Assembly: GCA_020747065.1 (NCBI GenBank)
Contig: JAGMVK010000016.1
Location: 372,001-436,000 of the forward strand
Source of the DNA: Cadophora sp. MPI-SDFR-AT-0126
Lineage: Eukaryota > Ascomycota > Leotiomycetes > Helotiales > Ploettnerulaceae
DNA length: 64,000 nucleotides
Direction of reading: 5' to 3'
Within the stretch, counting starts at the first letter, position 1. Each line of letters begins with the position of its first letter. This document shows, one piece after another, positions 11,901-23,530 of the stretch. The notes beneath the pieces were generated by a model. The model did not search any database. It worked only from the letters and a program-made list of their open reading frames with translations, and was not told where the DNA came from. A program made the position numbers and the translations under genes.

Positions 11901-12469
11901 GCACCTCGAGCTCGTTCCCTTACTCTCCTCCATTGACCACCACCAGCCCTCCATATCCCGGTAACTCGTCCTCTACAGCTTTGGGTGGAACCGGAACTGG
12001 ATTGTCCTCTGTATCAACAGTCTACGTAACTTCGACCACATACTTATCAAGCAGCAAATCATGCACGTTGACGCGCAGCACAGTGTCATCCACCGTCTCT
12101 GGAGTCGGCTCTTCTACCTCTGATACCTTCACGTCAGACCTGTCGAAGGCTACGTCGACAGCTGATGGTGAGTATGCCTCTTGACTCTGGTTGACCTTGG
12201 CTCATTTTCATCGCGCAGGTGCTTTCACGAGTTCATCCACATCCTCAATTGTTGAATCAACGGACACCTCCTCGATCCCATCTACACTTCTCACATCTCC
12301 TTCCACCATTGATCTACCTGCTGAGACACTAACATTCCCCGGCGGCTACTCATATGCTTACGGTCCAGTTCCAACCACCACTTTACAGCCATATGGCCCT
12401 CCATCTTATGGCGGATATAATTTCGGCGGGATTGCCAGACGTCACATGGGTCGTCGATGGCTCTGGTGA
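8906..12469 (+). CDS. Secreted Ser/Thr-rich mucin-like cell-surface protein
   Basis: Exons 8906-9182, 9237-12167 and 12219-12469 encode 1152 residues. A signal peptide of about 24 residues ends near ...CIHG. It is followed by a Gly/Tyr-rich module (YGGYTYPGYGPAP). Then comes a very long Ser/Thr/Pro-rich stalk, likely heavily O-mannosylated and containing NTS/NSS sequons. Around residues 270-330 a cysteine-bearing island (CNKNNCLRQ...FCATY...QCKDS...ACSC) interrupts the stalk, a motif common near the start of fungal surface proteins. The C-terminal exon restores a Gly/Tyr module (GGYSYAYGPVP, PSYGGYNFGG) and ends with basic RRHMGRRWLW. No GPI signal is visible, so it is probably wall-associated or released. 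Internal tandem repeats are listed separately. Its function is unknown. Confidence 0.8.
10290..10850 (+). repeat. Degenerate ~160-nt coding tandem repeat
   Basis: Three full units and one partial unit begin near 10292, 10457, 10619 and 10775. Each encodes a pattern close to DVSST.T.GIA followed by PTSAPYY.SNSSTL.GPTG. Codon-level divergence between units is high, so the copies are not recent. Confidence 0.7.
11615..11895 (+). repeat. Second coding repeat in the Ser/Thr stalk
   Basis: Three units encode a pattern TETSSAIGIVTSLSSS followed by YGFPSNSSSVVGPSGTG, at about 11620, 11740 and 11860. They differ from the upstream repeat in sequence but keep the same NSS...GP.GTG ending. Confidence 0.65.
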
Positions 12470-12945
12470 AGACATATCCCCATCATGATCCACACATCTT
12501 GCTTCTAGACTTGCTGTCACAGCTCCCAAGGGAGATCTTCAAATGTTTCTGTTTTTGCCGTTCGGATTTTGTCATGTTGAGATGAGGGTGGGGTCACGGC
12601 TGGTAAAATTTGAGCTCTTTCAGGAGCCACAAAAGTTTCGAAGAATTCAATATAGAGTTGCTCCGAGAATGAATGATTGTTGAATCTGGAGAGGTTTCTT
12701 GACTTCACTCCTGTTCCACTGCCGACGTGAATCCCCCAGCCGAGCAGCGTTTCATTCCTCCACATTCAAGCCCATCCTTGCGACCTTCAGGGGTGGTGTT
12801 CCAGCACGCTAACCAGTAGCCTCGGTTCAGCGTCACGAACATCACAAGATGTCCCCAGACTCCAGAACGTTCACATAGCAATTACAATCAAGCTTCCATT
12901 GAAAAGGACCGTTGGATCATCAATATATAAGTACAGAAATACGAC
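12470..12945. other. Intergenic region
   Basis: Terminator side of the mucin-like gene and promoter of the reductase gene, with AATATATAAG at about 12922 as a TATA-like element some 25 nt before the start codon. No gene is seen. Confidence 0.4.
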
Positions 12946-14115
12946 ATGTCCGTTGTGAATTCAAAAAAGAGTGTTCTCATTACTGGGTAAGTCGCACTTC
13001 GATGCGCAAGAGCCTGAATATTGGTTCAGTACACCATCGTCACATCGTAGTCTGATTGTAAGCCACAGTTGCTCACCAGGAGGGATTGGCCATGCTCTTG
13101 CGCGAGAGTTTCACGCAAAAGGTAAGCAAGCTTCTCAGTCCTTATTGCACAAGTACCAAGCTTGAAGAGACGGAATCGGAAAGGCGGAGGCTGATAGAGT
13201 TTGGCCAACTAGGACTACATGTCATAGCGACGGCACGAACGAAAGAAGCTATCCAAGACCTTGAGGCGCTAGGCATGTCAACTCTCAGCTTGGAAGTTAC
13301 GAGTAGCGAGAGTATTGCGAATGCTAGGATGCAGGTCGAGAAGTTGACCGGTGGGAAGCTGGATATTCTGGTTAATAATGCGTAGGTCAAATTACTTCCT
13401 TTTTTAATTCCTTTTTCATCACTCATTTCGTCTGGAAACGGTCCGGGGGATTTGGCTGTAGGGAGGGAAATCCAGATTGGCATGATATAGATGCTAATAG
13501 TTTCAATTGAATAGAGGACGTAATTGCACCCTCCCAGCCCTCGAAGTCGACCTCGACGACGCCCGCGACTGCTTCGAAACCAACGTCTTCTCCGTAATCG
13601 CCATCACCCAATCCTTCATCCCCCTCCTCATCGCCTCCAAAGGCCTAATCCTCAACATCGGCTCCGTAGCCGCAATCATACCCTACGTCTTCGGGTCCGT
13701 CTACAACGCTTCCAAAGCCGCTCTACACTCATACTCCCAAACCCTGCGTCTCGAGCTCGAACCGTTCGACGTGAGGGTCCTGGTTGTGGTGACGGGCGGC
13801 GTGCAGAGCCGAATCGCGAGAACGGATAGGGTTTTGGGCAGGGATAGTCTGTATCTGGATATTAGTGGGGATTTTGAGAGGAGGGTTAAGCATAGTCAGG
13901 ATGGGGCGATGAGGGCGGATGATTATGCGAGGGGTGTGGTGAGGGAGGCGTTGAAGCCTGCTTGGAGGCAGAAGAAGTGGCTTTGGAGGGGGAATAAGAG
14001 TGCGTTGATTTGGTTTGTTTATACGTGGCTTGGGAGTTGGGCCTTTGATAGGATTCTGCCGAGGATGTTTGGTCTGGATCGGTTGAAGAGGATTGTGAGG
14101 GGAAGGAAGGCATGA
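12946..14115 (+). CDS. Short-chain dehydrogenase, Ayr1-like 1-acyl-DHAP reductase family
   Basis: Exons 12946-12986, 13069-13121, 13213-13381 and 13515-14115 encode 287 residues. After splicing, the cofactor motif reads VLITGCSPGGIGHALA (about residues 10-25), followed by VIATAR, the NNAG motif (residues 86-89) and the catalytic residues Ser138, Tyr151 and Lys155 (YNASK). The C-terminal third has KKWLWRGNKSALIWFVYTWL, a hydrophobic stretch that may attach the enzyme to membranes or lipid droplets. Yeast Ayr1 reduces 1-acyl-dihydroxyacetone phosphate with NADPH in phosphatidate synthesis and also acts on other substrates. The substrate here is inferred. The NNAG-distal exon begins with a Gly-Arg-Asn-Cys segment created by splicing. 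Confidence 0.85.
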
Positions 14116-16177
14116 GTGACTGGATTTGGGATTGATTTCGGTTTGTGTTGAGAGCAAGGATGTTGGTACAACTGCGACTACTGGGATAGTTTGCTCGGAA
14201 GTCCCAAGAGCTGGATGTCGAGGTTCTGATGATAAAGCCCAGGGCACCGCGAAACACATAGTAGATATCAATTGTAGGGGGGATTTCTCTGATGTCAAAC
14301 TCTTATGCCAATCAATCACCTTGACAAATACTGTAGCTTGAATTAGCGAGCACCAACAGGGTGATGAGTATCTTTTGTTTACAGGACATGACATCGTTAG
14401 CGAAAAAATCGCTTCGACGCTTACAGGCACATCTATCATCATCAAAGTCACGTACGATCATAAGACATAGTAATAAGGGGCAGACATCTGCCGGAACAGA
14501 AGAAACAAGAACAAAGCAGTATTGACTTTCAGCTCTTGGCCAAGAGTCATGGCTTTCAGCCACCAGACCGCTTCACGGATCTTTGGATTCACCAGTCGAA
14601 TCATGATTTCAAGTACCGCGTCGTGTACAAGGGAGTAGGATCCCCAAGCATTTCTTTTCATGTAAGCAACAGGCAAGAACACAGACTCATTCTTATCTCC
14701 CTCCCCGCGGGTTCAAACTCCACACCACCAACAACGGCACCGCCTACCTCGTCTCGTCTACTCCACCAGAAACACTGCACCTCGGAATGCACGTCCGCAA
14801 CCTCAGCCTTACGAATTAACCAGGTTGATGCGCAGTTAACACATGTCATCACTACGCCAGTTGCTGTTGGGTCGGACCCGGCGGTCTTGGATACGATTCC
14901 GGTTGCATGGGAGAGAAGCGATTTAACGCTATCTCGTCGGGATGCGAGACCAGCTGTAGGAGAAGATGGTGCGCACCATTCTTGAACTGATTGTCTGCGA
15001 TTCTGTTTAGCAGTACCTGATGTAAATATTACTTGCAGCAACCTCGAACATTTGGACCAATACATGATCTGCATTTAGATCTCAATGGTCAAACTTCGGA
15101 ACATTTCAAAAGTTAAAAGCTCTCGGAACGGGAAGAGAAAATACTTGGGCCGTCTTGTTGTTCCATTCATGATGCCTCGATGAGCCGGGGTCTCCTCGGT
15201 CAGCGAATAGGAAACCCTCCCTCGCATCAACAGCGCTAAATCATGCAAGACTCAACACCGGGTGCAGCGAGCGATGTGCAACAGAACGTCACTCGGGAGA
15301 TTAAAATAGAATATTTTTGTGCATGGACTTCCTGTGATGGGCATTTCGAGATTTGGCATAATCTGTTCGTCGGGATCTTGGTGTTTTGAGAAGCGAACGT
15401 TCAGTTGTTCTGAGCGAGATTCTCATATCCTTTTGGAAGCTCGCAAGAAACGCAGCTCACAGAATGAATGAACGACTCTGGACTGGACTGAACATGGACG
15501 AAAAAAAGAGCGAAAGATGACCTTCACGTGCCTCAACACAAAATAATCCTAAAGTCCGTCCGTGAGCTTCGGCCAGCGAAGCCAAAACGGCCCCCAAAAA
15601 AGCATAAATCCCAGACTAACCTTCCCGTAGTGATTGTCGATCTCTTAGCAAGCTGAGGAAGGACAAGGAAGGAAAGGGATGGGAAAGGCGGGGAGGGTCT
15701 GGTCTGGTCTCTTTCCACTCTGACCTGATTTTTTTTTGTTGCACATAGCAGTCTGAGGCTGTAAGGAGGAGGCTCTTGGTTTTTCTTCTTTCTCCTTCGT
15801 TGCTCGCTCGTGTTCGTTTGGGCGCTTGATGGTGCACGCCCGCGTGCGGGTGTTGTTTCGGATGGTATTTGGTGATTCTCATGCGCTTTTCTTGGGTTTG
15901 CGAGACGAGGCTGGCGGTTCTTTTTTTGAGTCTGGATATTTTTCTTTTTTCTTCTCTTCTTTTCTCGATGGATTTCTTTCTATCTCAATATGTTTCATGG
16001 CATTCTCACCTCTCGCCCAAGAATTCTCTGCACCTGGGTTGCGAAGGGTACGAAATGTTCTGGCTGGCTGGCCTGCTCACCGAGTATTTCAAACCAAGAC
16101 GGACAACACAACCGGCTTCGGCGGAACATCTTAAGCCGAGCACGATTTGAAGGCTACCTACATTTGCGGGACTTGAG
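14116..16177. other. Long intergenic region
   Basis: No supported gene. A short frame near 14705-14817 reads TTNNGTAYLVSSTPPETLHL and looks protein-like, but it has no start and is soon closed by a stop, so it may be a gene remnant. Around 15640-15960 there are purine- and pyrimidine-rich blocks typical of promoters. Confidence 0.3.
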
Positions 16178-16493
16178 ATGAGTAAACACGACCGGGGTAT
16201 TCAGAAAGATCTGAATATCATTGAGGAAACGTATCAATCATTCGGTAACGTTGGCGGGGTTTATATGTATTGTTTTGCAGATGATTCATTCGTATCTTGC
16301 GAGATTGCCTACATCGGCCCTGAGAACATCATGCCAAATCAACTCGAACTGTGAGTTGATTGGGGAATGAAATGCCTGAGACGAACTTTCTCGCGACAGC
16401 CTTCTCTCTCGTTGGACATCATTAAATCGCGCAGTTGCCTCGATGTCAATCCCAGGGACTCGGGACATGAAGCTTCTCAGGCTGACATTATAA
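16178..16493 (+). CDS. Candidate small two-exon gene, unknown function
   Basis: An ATG at 16178 opens 57 codons of protein-like sequence (for example GGVYMYCFADDSF and CEIAYIGPENIMPNQLEL). A gtgagt donor follows at 16351. The cag at 16397-16399 gives a 49-nt intron and an in-frame second exon 16400-16493 ending in TAA, for a product of 88 residues. An alternative continuation is the frame running to 16702 (IGLSGTHSWIYLSDRIVP and LVKLLIGGEDSAG), but I found no intron of normal length that joins it in phase. No family is recognised and no signal peptide is seen. It may be a real small gene or a relic. Confidence 0.3.
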
Positions 16494-17519
16494 TCCTTTC
16501 ATCGTCGACGACAGGGTTGCTTGATCCAAGGATGTCCAAAATCGGCTTATCCGGAACTCATTCATGGATATATCTGTCGGATCGCATCGTGCCCAGTGTT
16601 GAGCTTGTTAAGCTGCTTATTGGTGGAGAAGATAGTGCGGGGAGCTGTCAGATACCAAAGGTGGACATGTTCGGGATGGAAGCCTTACTTGAGGGATTTT
16701 GATAGGGAGTCTCTCAATTACCCATGTCCGGATCTTCAAAGTGACGTACATTTGGAGGAAGTTTATCTGGATGCTGTTAGAGACAAAAGTACCAAGTCCA
16801 CTTAATTTCACTACTTTGCACTCTCTCCATTCTCAAGCTTCAGTCCAGTCTTCACAGCCCTCTCTTCCGCGTTCCCCGTGTACCACAAGACCAAAATGCT
16901 CCCCCACGTGCAGTGGCAGAGCTGGGAAAAGGAAGGCCATTATTCGTCCCATCTTTTTGGGACAGGGCAATGCACTCATGCACAGCCCCTGACAGCCCTA
17001 AGAAACCCTCGATAGGAGAACGTCTCTAGGCTGTTTACAGCAGTATTAGAGCGAATTGTAAGTGCTCTAGGGTAAGGCAGAAGCCTGTGGCTTGTCCAGC
17101 TCCAGCTCCCCTCCCTCTCAGTTTTTCCCCTCTCTACGAACGAAACACAAGGCGGGCGAGCTGTGGGCCCAGACAGCCCAGCCTCCAGCTCTCTTCCAGA
17201 ACCAGAGCCACTGGACTGCATTTCATTCCAATACCAAGGCCAAGACGAACTGACCGACCGGAGTCGCACACCTATGTGGCCAGACGAACTTCACTTCACT
17301 TGATCTCGTACACTTCCCGTGAACACTATCTCCAAGTTTGCTTCTTCGCCCACGAACCAAACACAGTGACAGGACAGAAGAGGACAGACTCAGTAACCAG
17401 GAACGGGTTACCAACCATCGCAACGATCGACCACGCGGGCGATAAGAATTGACTTTGCGATCCCTGGCCGCTGGCCCTTGAACCGAGACGAGACGAGCGA
17501 CGAGGCGACGGCGGGCAAA
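16494..17519. other. Intergenic region and leader of the SH3-protein gene
   Basis: The coding-like frame noted for the candidate small gene continues to 16702. After about 16810 it is promoter and leader-like. No further gene is seen. Confidence 0.35.
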
Positions 17520-20311
17520 ATGGGGGACGACTTCGTCGCACCCGTGAGAGCTCTACTCAAGGCTATCGATGCAGGAATCAAAGTTGCCGGCAGACTCACA
17601 GCATCTGCAACTGAAGTCCCAGCTGCACAAGCGCTGCAAATATCCGAAGCTGCCCAGATCCTGCAAAAATCGTTGGAACGGAGCTCCCAGGCTGTCGCTG
17701 ATGTCTACCGTCGAAATGCTGCAAGATGCGGAGAGCCGTTTACGAGAGCGCTGGTTGAGGATCGTGAGTTGATTCGGCTATTATTTATTATGGGGAAACC
17801 GTGTTTGCATTTCTTTGCTAACTAAATAATTCCAGAAGCGATCCAGAACCAATTGAAGAACCTCAAGAACGAAGTCCGTGATAGGATCGACGATATTGAA
17901 GAGGATCCCGACTCCTTCAGTCCGGCACAATGTATAGATGCGCAAGAGGAAGCACAGAACTGCAGCACGACATGTGTGAATATACTGAATGCTCTGCGGG
18001 ATCGGTTGCTCGCTGCTCAGAGCGGCGGACAGGAGAAGCCGAAAGACGACAGGGCGCAGCTTGCGAGCATGAGATTGGAGAGGTCACCCACTCTACGAAA
18101 GCCGTTGCCGTCTACGGCCCAGTGTATTTCTCCCGTCGAATCACTTCAAATCGTTTCACCTATTGTTGAGAATCCTCCAGAGCCCATGAAGCCTAAGAAT
18201 CCATGGGCTATCGATAGTCCATCACAATTCCACTTGGGTGCGCCTATGAGTAGTTCTGGAGGTTCATCTCAACGACGACAATCTTCTCGAGATATCTCGC
18301 CTTCGTCACTTCCTGAAGTGGACAACCGCTTAATTTCCAGGGACGTGGTAAGGTTTCGAGTCGACGCAAATGAAGAATTCTTGGAAAGGAGGAGGCAGTC
18401 GAGACTATCATTTCTCAACGAACTCCGAAAGTCTGTATCTTCTATCGATGAGGAAAAAGAACGAGAAACCTTTGTTGATGGCCCACTCATTACTTCACCA
18501 GCCCTGGGAAGTTCAGGCATGGCCGTAAGCCCTACAAGTGGTGCGCGACCTAGCTTCGGATATGGCACGTTGATGACCAGGCAAAGAAGCCAGGCCTCGC
18601 AAGGATCGCGGCATAGTTCGATCCCAGAGCGTCATTCTCAACGGAAGGATAGTCAGGACTCGATATTTGGTCTTCGAGCAGCACCACTGAGCCCGCCGCT
18701 CAGTGAACATCGAAACTCAGGAGGTACTGACAATCTCACATGGGGAAGCCTTGGAGGTGGCGCTTTGGCTACCACTCTCCAGACGCCAGATTTTGGCAAA
18801 GGCGTCGAACCTGGCCTCGAGGTTGCGGATGGAATTGATTATGAAAATGAGAAGATAGTTGTGGGATCTGACGATGTTTATCATCAGCCTACACCCACTG
18901 CATCGATGAAATCTGTCGATTATCCGATCCGACACGACACTTCTTTCTATAAATTTGGTGGCTTCTGTGAGGGAGCTAAGGCAATATTGAGGGGCGAAAA
19001 TGGCTTGAAAGTGGTGAAAAGGCCATCTGTAAGTACAATTTCTATCGTCTTGAGTTTGATGATGACACAGCCTACTGAAACCAATCAGGGCAACTACAAT
19101 GTAGCATTATCGGCGAGGTGCATAAAGTGCTCGTATGAAGTGGGCTGGAATGAGGTGGAGAAAGACAAGTTGCTTGAACGTAGGTGGCTCGTCATGTATT
19201 ACAGCCAGCAGCTTACAATTCGCAGGTTCCGGTATATATGGCAATAGTGGCATTAGATGGAGGCAGAGATTTATCTCCAAATGCCACATTAAGACGAATT
19301 CTGTAGAAGAGCCGATCTATGCCGTAAGTTTGCTTCTCTAGTATTTGCTTTTGTGCTAAGTTTTTGAAGTGTATATTCTGCATCGACGAGCACAAGACAA
19401 CTGAAGAACACGACGCCACTGTATTTTTCTCTGTCTCTCAACTTTTCCGCCATCTTTCCAAGCATCAACGGCCCCTTCCAAACATCACCGGCATTGTAAC
19501 CTTGTACGGCTTCCAACCCCCGGAAGTCGTTGATTTCGACATCCACTTCACCACACCCCAACCGTCGACCTCAGCATACAGCATGATTGAGATTGCCCAA
19601 AAAGTAGCTACTCGACCCTCAGGCCAAGCAACCAGCACTCACCACCCCAAAAACATACGTAGCAGCTCCCGCGACCCCGAAGGCAACCCGGTCCTCAAAT
19701 TCGCAAACGGAGCTAGGATAGTAGGTATTACCTTCCCCGAACGCTTTGGCGGGAAATGGTGTATAGGATACCACGACGGTGAAAGAGGTGCTTTTCCAGC
19801 GAGCGAATTCATGCTCGATACGCCTGCCAAGGAGGATGTCCTCATGAACCCGCAAAGCAGCTTAATCGCCACGGCACGTTGGGATTTCAAGCCAAAGGAC
19901 ACCAAAGATGGAGGCTGGCTGAAGTTTAGTAAAGGAGATAGGATAAGCTGTATAGGCTACACATTCCAGGATCAATGGTGCTGGTCCGGTCAATCCAGTA
20001 AAGGCAAATGGGGTCTCTTTCCCGCGGCTTTCGTGGAGAATCTGCAGGATGGTGGGGGAAGGTCGTCGAGTTTGAGTATTGGCAGTGGGAGATTGATGGG
20101 TACGAGTCCTGTGAGTGGCAGGTTATCGACAAGTGCGGGTTCGGGTTCAAGAAGCGGATTTGGTCTGTCGAGTCGCATACCGAGTTTTCCATTGAGTAGG
20201 AATCGAAGCTCGAGACAGAGCGTTGATAGGAGCAATGCCAGTGTGAAAAGTTCGGGAAGCACAGGGAGTCCGAATCATCAACCGGGGCTGGAGGTTTATA
20301 CTGGGCGGTGA
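17520..20311 (+). CDS. SH3-domain adaptor-like protein with Cys/His cluster
   Basis: Exons 17520-17763, 17836-19028, 19089-19179, 19226-19323 and 19370-20311 encode 855 residues. An N-terminal helical region (about 1-150) resembles fungal N-terminal domains of NACHT-like and adaptor proteins. A long Ser-rich, probably disordered and phosphorylated linker follows (about 150-480). Then comes a Cys/His cluster assembled from three small exons: CIKC, KCH, CIFC and HLSKH, a likely zinc-binding module. Two SH3-like units follow: one around GARIVGITFPERFGGKWCIG and a fuller one with ATARWDFKPKD, QWCWSGQ and GLFPAAFVENL. The tail is Ser/Gly/Arg-rich. It probably scaffolds signalling or actin-related partners, which is inferred. 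An in-frame ATG at 17478 would add 14 residues. I chose 17520 because of its better context (aaaATGg). Confidence 0.78.
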
Positions 20312-20896
20312 GTCCGCCGCAATCGAGAAAAGAGCCATGTTTTATGATTTGGACTGGAAGATATGAATGATGATATGGAATGAAATGGCATGGTGTTGGT
20401 CGGTTTAGTCTAGCGAGCGAGGACGTTTGACGGGATATCTGATTTGGATCTGAACAGTTGGAGCGGGAGCAGGAGCATTTGGGTGTACTCATAGCTTTGT
20501 CTCACGATACCCTTTATATCTTTGGAAATTTTTAAAAATCAAAACAGGATAATTAAAATATGAACCACGTGAAGATATTCCTTTCTGGCTATAATCATGG
20601 TGTCCTCTCTCTGTAGTGAAGACCGTAAACAAAAACGCTTGCAAGCCCCAAGACCATCACAACTTCGATCAGCAGCTCTTTTACTACCATTGAAAAATGT
20701 ATAGACACTAAGCATGTGACACTTCGACTCATTAGTGTTCAAACTAGGGGTTCATGAATCTTAATTCAGCTTTCGAGTGCTATCTAAAGCCCTATATCCA
20801 CACGCCAAACGCCTTTCCTATGCAGTCCATGCAATATGTGCATCTGAAAACTATCTTCCGGTCAAGGACAAGACCAAGCACCACAGTGCCACGCCT
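20312..20896. other. Convergent 3' region
   Basis: The SH3-protein gene and the methyltransferase-like gene end towards each other here. It is AT-rich at about 20520-20760 and holds no gene. Confidence 0.45.
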
Positions 20897-21985
20897 CTAC
20901 TCTTGCAACAAAATGCTCTTCTCATCCTTCGCATTAATCCACACATACTCCACGCACCTCGGATCAGTCTTCCCGTTTCCCAATGTCACAGCCAACAAGT
21001 TAATCTCCAACCACGTAGGTCTCATGCCAAAGCCTTCCAGTCTCTCCCACCACTTCGTAAACCTCTCGAAATTGACATGCTGGTCATCCACCAAATGCAA
21101 CTCAATCATCACCTGCCCGACCGGCATATTGCCCCCCGTCCTATCACAAGCATCCATAAACGCATCCAGCGCCGTGTACTCCCCACCCTCGATATCAATC
21201 TTCAGAATATCGATATACGTATGCTTATTCTGATCCATCAGCGTCTGCAGCGTGAAGAATTGCGGCGTCTTGCTGAACTCGTCCTGGCCCCCAAGACCCA
21301 GTTTCGAGAAATGCACGCGCGAAGAGTGCGCGGGTGGGATCTGGCTCCCTATCCTGTCGACGCTGAAATCGTAGGCGAAGATTTGGGCGCTTGGGATCCG
21401 AGCGAGCATTTCGGCTTCGAATGTGCTCTCGTCGTTGACTCCGAAGCTGTAGATGATCGTCGAGGGTCTTCTCGGCTGGTGCGGGTTCGAGACCGCGACA
21501 GCTGGCTTTGCTTCGTACAGTGACATCCCGCACACCCACTTGCCCCCGTCGCCGAGTCTACCCACTCGCTGGATATCGTGCGGGCAGGTGTAGGTCGCGG
21601 GGAAGAAATCCCAGAGGGTGTAGGGCGTCTTGCTGAAGTCTGACATTTTCTGGGCGGGGAAGAGAGGGATGGCTGGGTTTTGGGGGTGGGCGAGAGCCAT
21701 TTGGTGGCGGAGGGTTACGGAGGAGCGCCAGGCGGTTTCGGAGCGGGCCATGCGTTGGAGGGTTGTGAGGCCGTGGGAGGAGGGCGATGGTGAGGCTGGT
21801 GAGGAGGGTGATGAGGGGATGTGGATTAGGGTCTGGGATTGGTGCATTACGACTATGATGAAGAAGGCAAATGCTACCCAGAACCAGAGGCCGCAAACTG
21901 GAGATGTTAGCTTTGGACCTTGGATGGAAGAGTAAGCCAGTAGGAGAAGAGGATTTGACTGACCTTGAACTATTCGGAGACCCAT
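20897..21985 (-). CDS. Type II membrane methyltransferase-like protein
   Basis: The ATG at 21985 is the only good start. Exons are 21985-21964 and 21897-20897, with a 66-nt intron (gtcagt...ctccag, branch gctaac). Because the intron length is a multiple of three, an unspliced product with 22 extra residues would also be in frame. The spliced protein has 340 residues. A transmembrane helix (WFWVAFAFFIIVVMH) lies near the N-terminus, then a Ser/Pro-rich stem, then a lumenal domain with VGRLGDGGKWVCG, IYSFGVNDESTFE, IFAYDFSVD and ILKIDIEGGEY. The KIDIEGGE segment is the acidic motif of the methyltransferase family often called Methyltransf_21/22. Donor and acceptor are unknown. A Golgi location is inferred from topology. 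Confidence 0.78.
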   Translation of the reverse strand: MGLRIVQGQSNPLLLLAYSSIQGPKLTSPVCGLWFWVAFAFFIIVVMHQSQTLIHIPSSPSSPASPSPSSHGLTTLQRMARSETAWRSSVTLRHQMALAHPQNPAIPLFPAQKMSDFSKTPYTLWDFFPATYTCPHDIQRVGRLGDGGKWVCGMSLYEAKPAVAVSNPHQPRRPSTIIYSFGVNDESTFEAEMLARIPSAQIFAYDFSVDRIGSQIPPAHSSRVHFSKLGLGGQDEFSKTPQFFTLQTLMDQNKHTYIDILKIDIEGGEYTALDAFMDACDRTGGNMPVGQVMIELHLVDDQHVNFERFTKWWERLEGFGMRPTWLEINLLAVTLGNGKTDPRCVEYVWINAKDEKSILLQE

Positions 21986-23530
21986 GTTGAAGGATCTTTT
22001 TGGGAAGGTATTTGTAGACAAATGTGACCTGGTGTGACTTCAAAAAACCACAATGGAGAAGATACAGTACAGCAGAAACAATCAAATGACCAAAAAAAAA
22101 TGCTCTGCCAGAGAGACAGAACCAGCTGCTAGGTTAGAATCGAAGTGAATGAAGCTATCACCAAGTCAAGAATACATTGAAGTATGAAGAGAAAAAAGAA
22201 GAAGTCAGGCAGAACAGAAGCATCAAACAAGATCCAGCACTTATAAAGGTGAAACCCAATCGACGTAAATAGAAATAAGAATAGAATTTCAGAGGAAGGC
22301 AAGAAAGAAGCTCTCATACAGTGTGTTGGTTGGTTGAACAGTGTTGAGAAAGGAAAGGATAGACCATACAATCCATATTCCGTAACGCCTGGGTTTCAAC
22401 CAAGCCCAGTGCAGGGTCATGCTCAAGAGTCATTCAAACACCAAGCGTTCTGCGGTCCACCGGGTAAAGAAGACCAGACGAAGATACCTGAATAAGGGAC
22501 AAGGACATCAGATGCAGAATTCCATTTTCTCAGCCGCGCTGAGATCCGCCTGTAACAATGCGGCCCTCAGAACGAACGAGGAAGTGCAGCCGAGAGGGGC
22601 GGCTGGAAACGCCGGCTCAGGATGCCGAGCTCTTCATTGCAGATCTACTGGGGTTTTGCTGCATCTTGAGGAATCGGGATCGATGCTGGGTGCAAAATTG
22701 TACTGTAGAGTGGCTGGCTGCTTGGTGATCTTTGGTGGGGGTTGTGGTGTGGTGTGGTTGCTGTCAGCGGAAAGTCAAGCCGTGAAGTGTTTCAAGGAAG
22801 CGATTTGACGTCGAAGATCGGGAAGATCCCGCGAGTGGAAGGGCTTGGCGTGTGGGAAAAGGGGGGCAAGCGAGTCTTCAAAACAACACTAGAGCACCCC
22901 ATTTGCGATTTGCCTTCTCGCAACGAAGTCTAATATCATAATCATTTGGATTTGAAGTCTCATCCACTTTTTTCGCCTTCGTATGTGCATAGAAATTTAT
23001 CGGTTTCTTGAAGTTGATGTACTTACCTCCATATTCTTGATGCCGATGAAATCCACACGTGGATCTAAATCATCTTGGTATGGTATTTAGGTCCCTACGA
23101 TTACGCACTTGCATATACAACTGTTGTTCTTGTCAGCATTTTCAGTTGTTCATCAAAAGAAGTCTTTAAACCTTGGAGGTACATGTACTTTACAGCAGCT
23201 GCGTGGATTGTCCAATTACGATTGTCAACCCCGCGTTCAATGGCAGAACAGGGAATGGCTTGGTATGATGAGGCGCATCTCGAAATCTTGATGATTAATT
23301 AGAAATCTGTGAAAAATGTAGAAGCGAAAATCTGTAACATATGCTGTAAGTCGTCTTGTTGAATATTTAATTCCGTGACATCAAGTAGCAGAGGTCTTAA
23401 ATCGAGTTCAGGACATTAGAAGACTGGGTCCATGGACGCCAGTCCCGCTAAAAACATTATTGAATTGGGATATCTCCTATTACCCACGACCTAGCATCAT
23501 CATCTTAAAGTATATACAGTTAGCTGCCCA
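21986..23530. other. Intergenic region
   Basis: Promoter of the methyltransferase-like gene (A-rich around 22080-22280) and the 3' flank of the lysophospholipase gene. Frames here lack protein-like composition, and no gene is called. Confidence 0.4.

Noticed and set aside
13729..14451. 240-codon minus frame opposite the reductase gene
   Set aside because: It is the complement of a well-supported coding exon and extends only a little beyond it.
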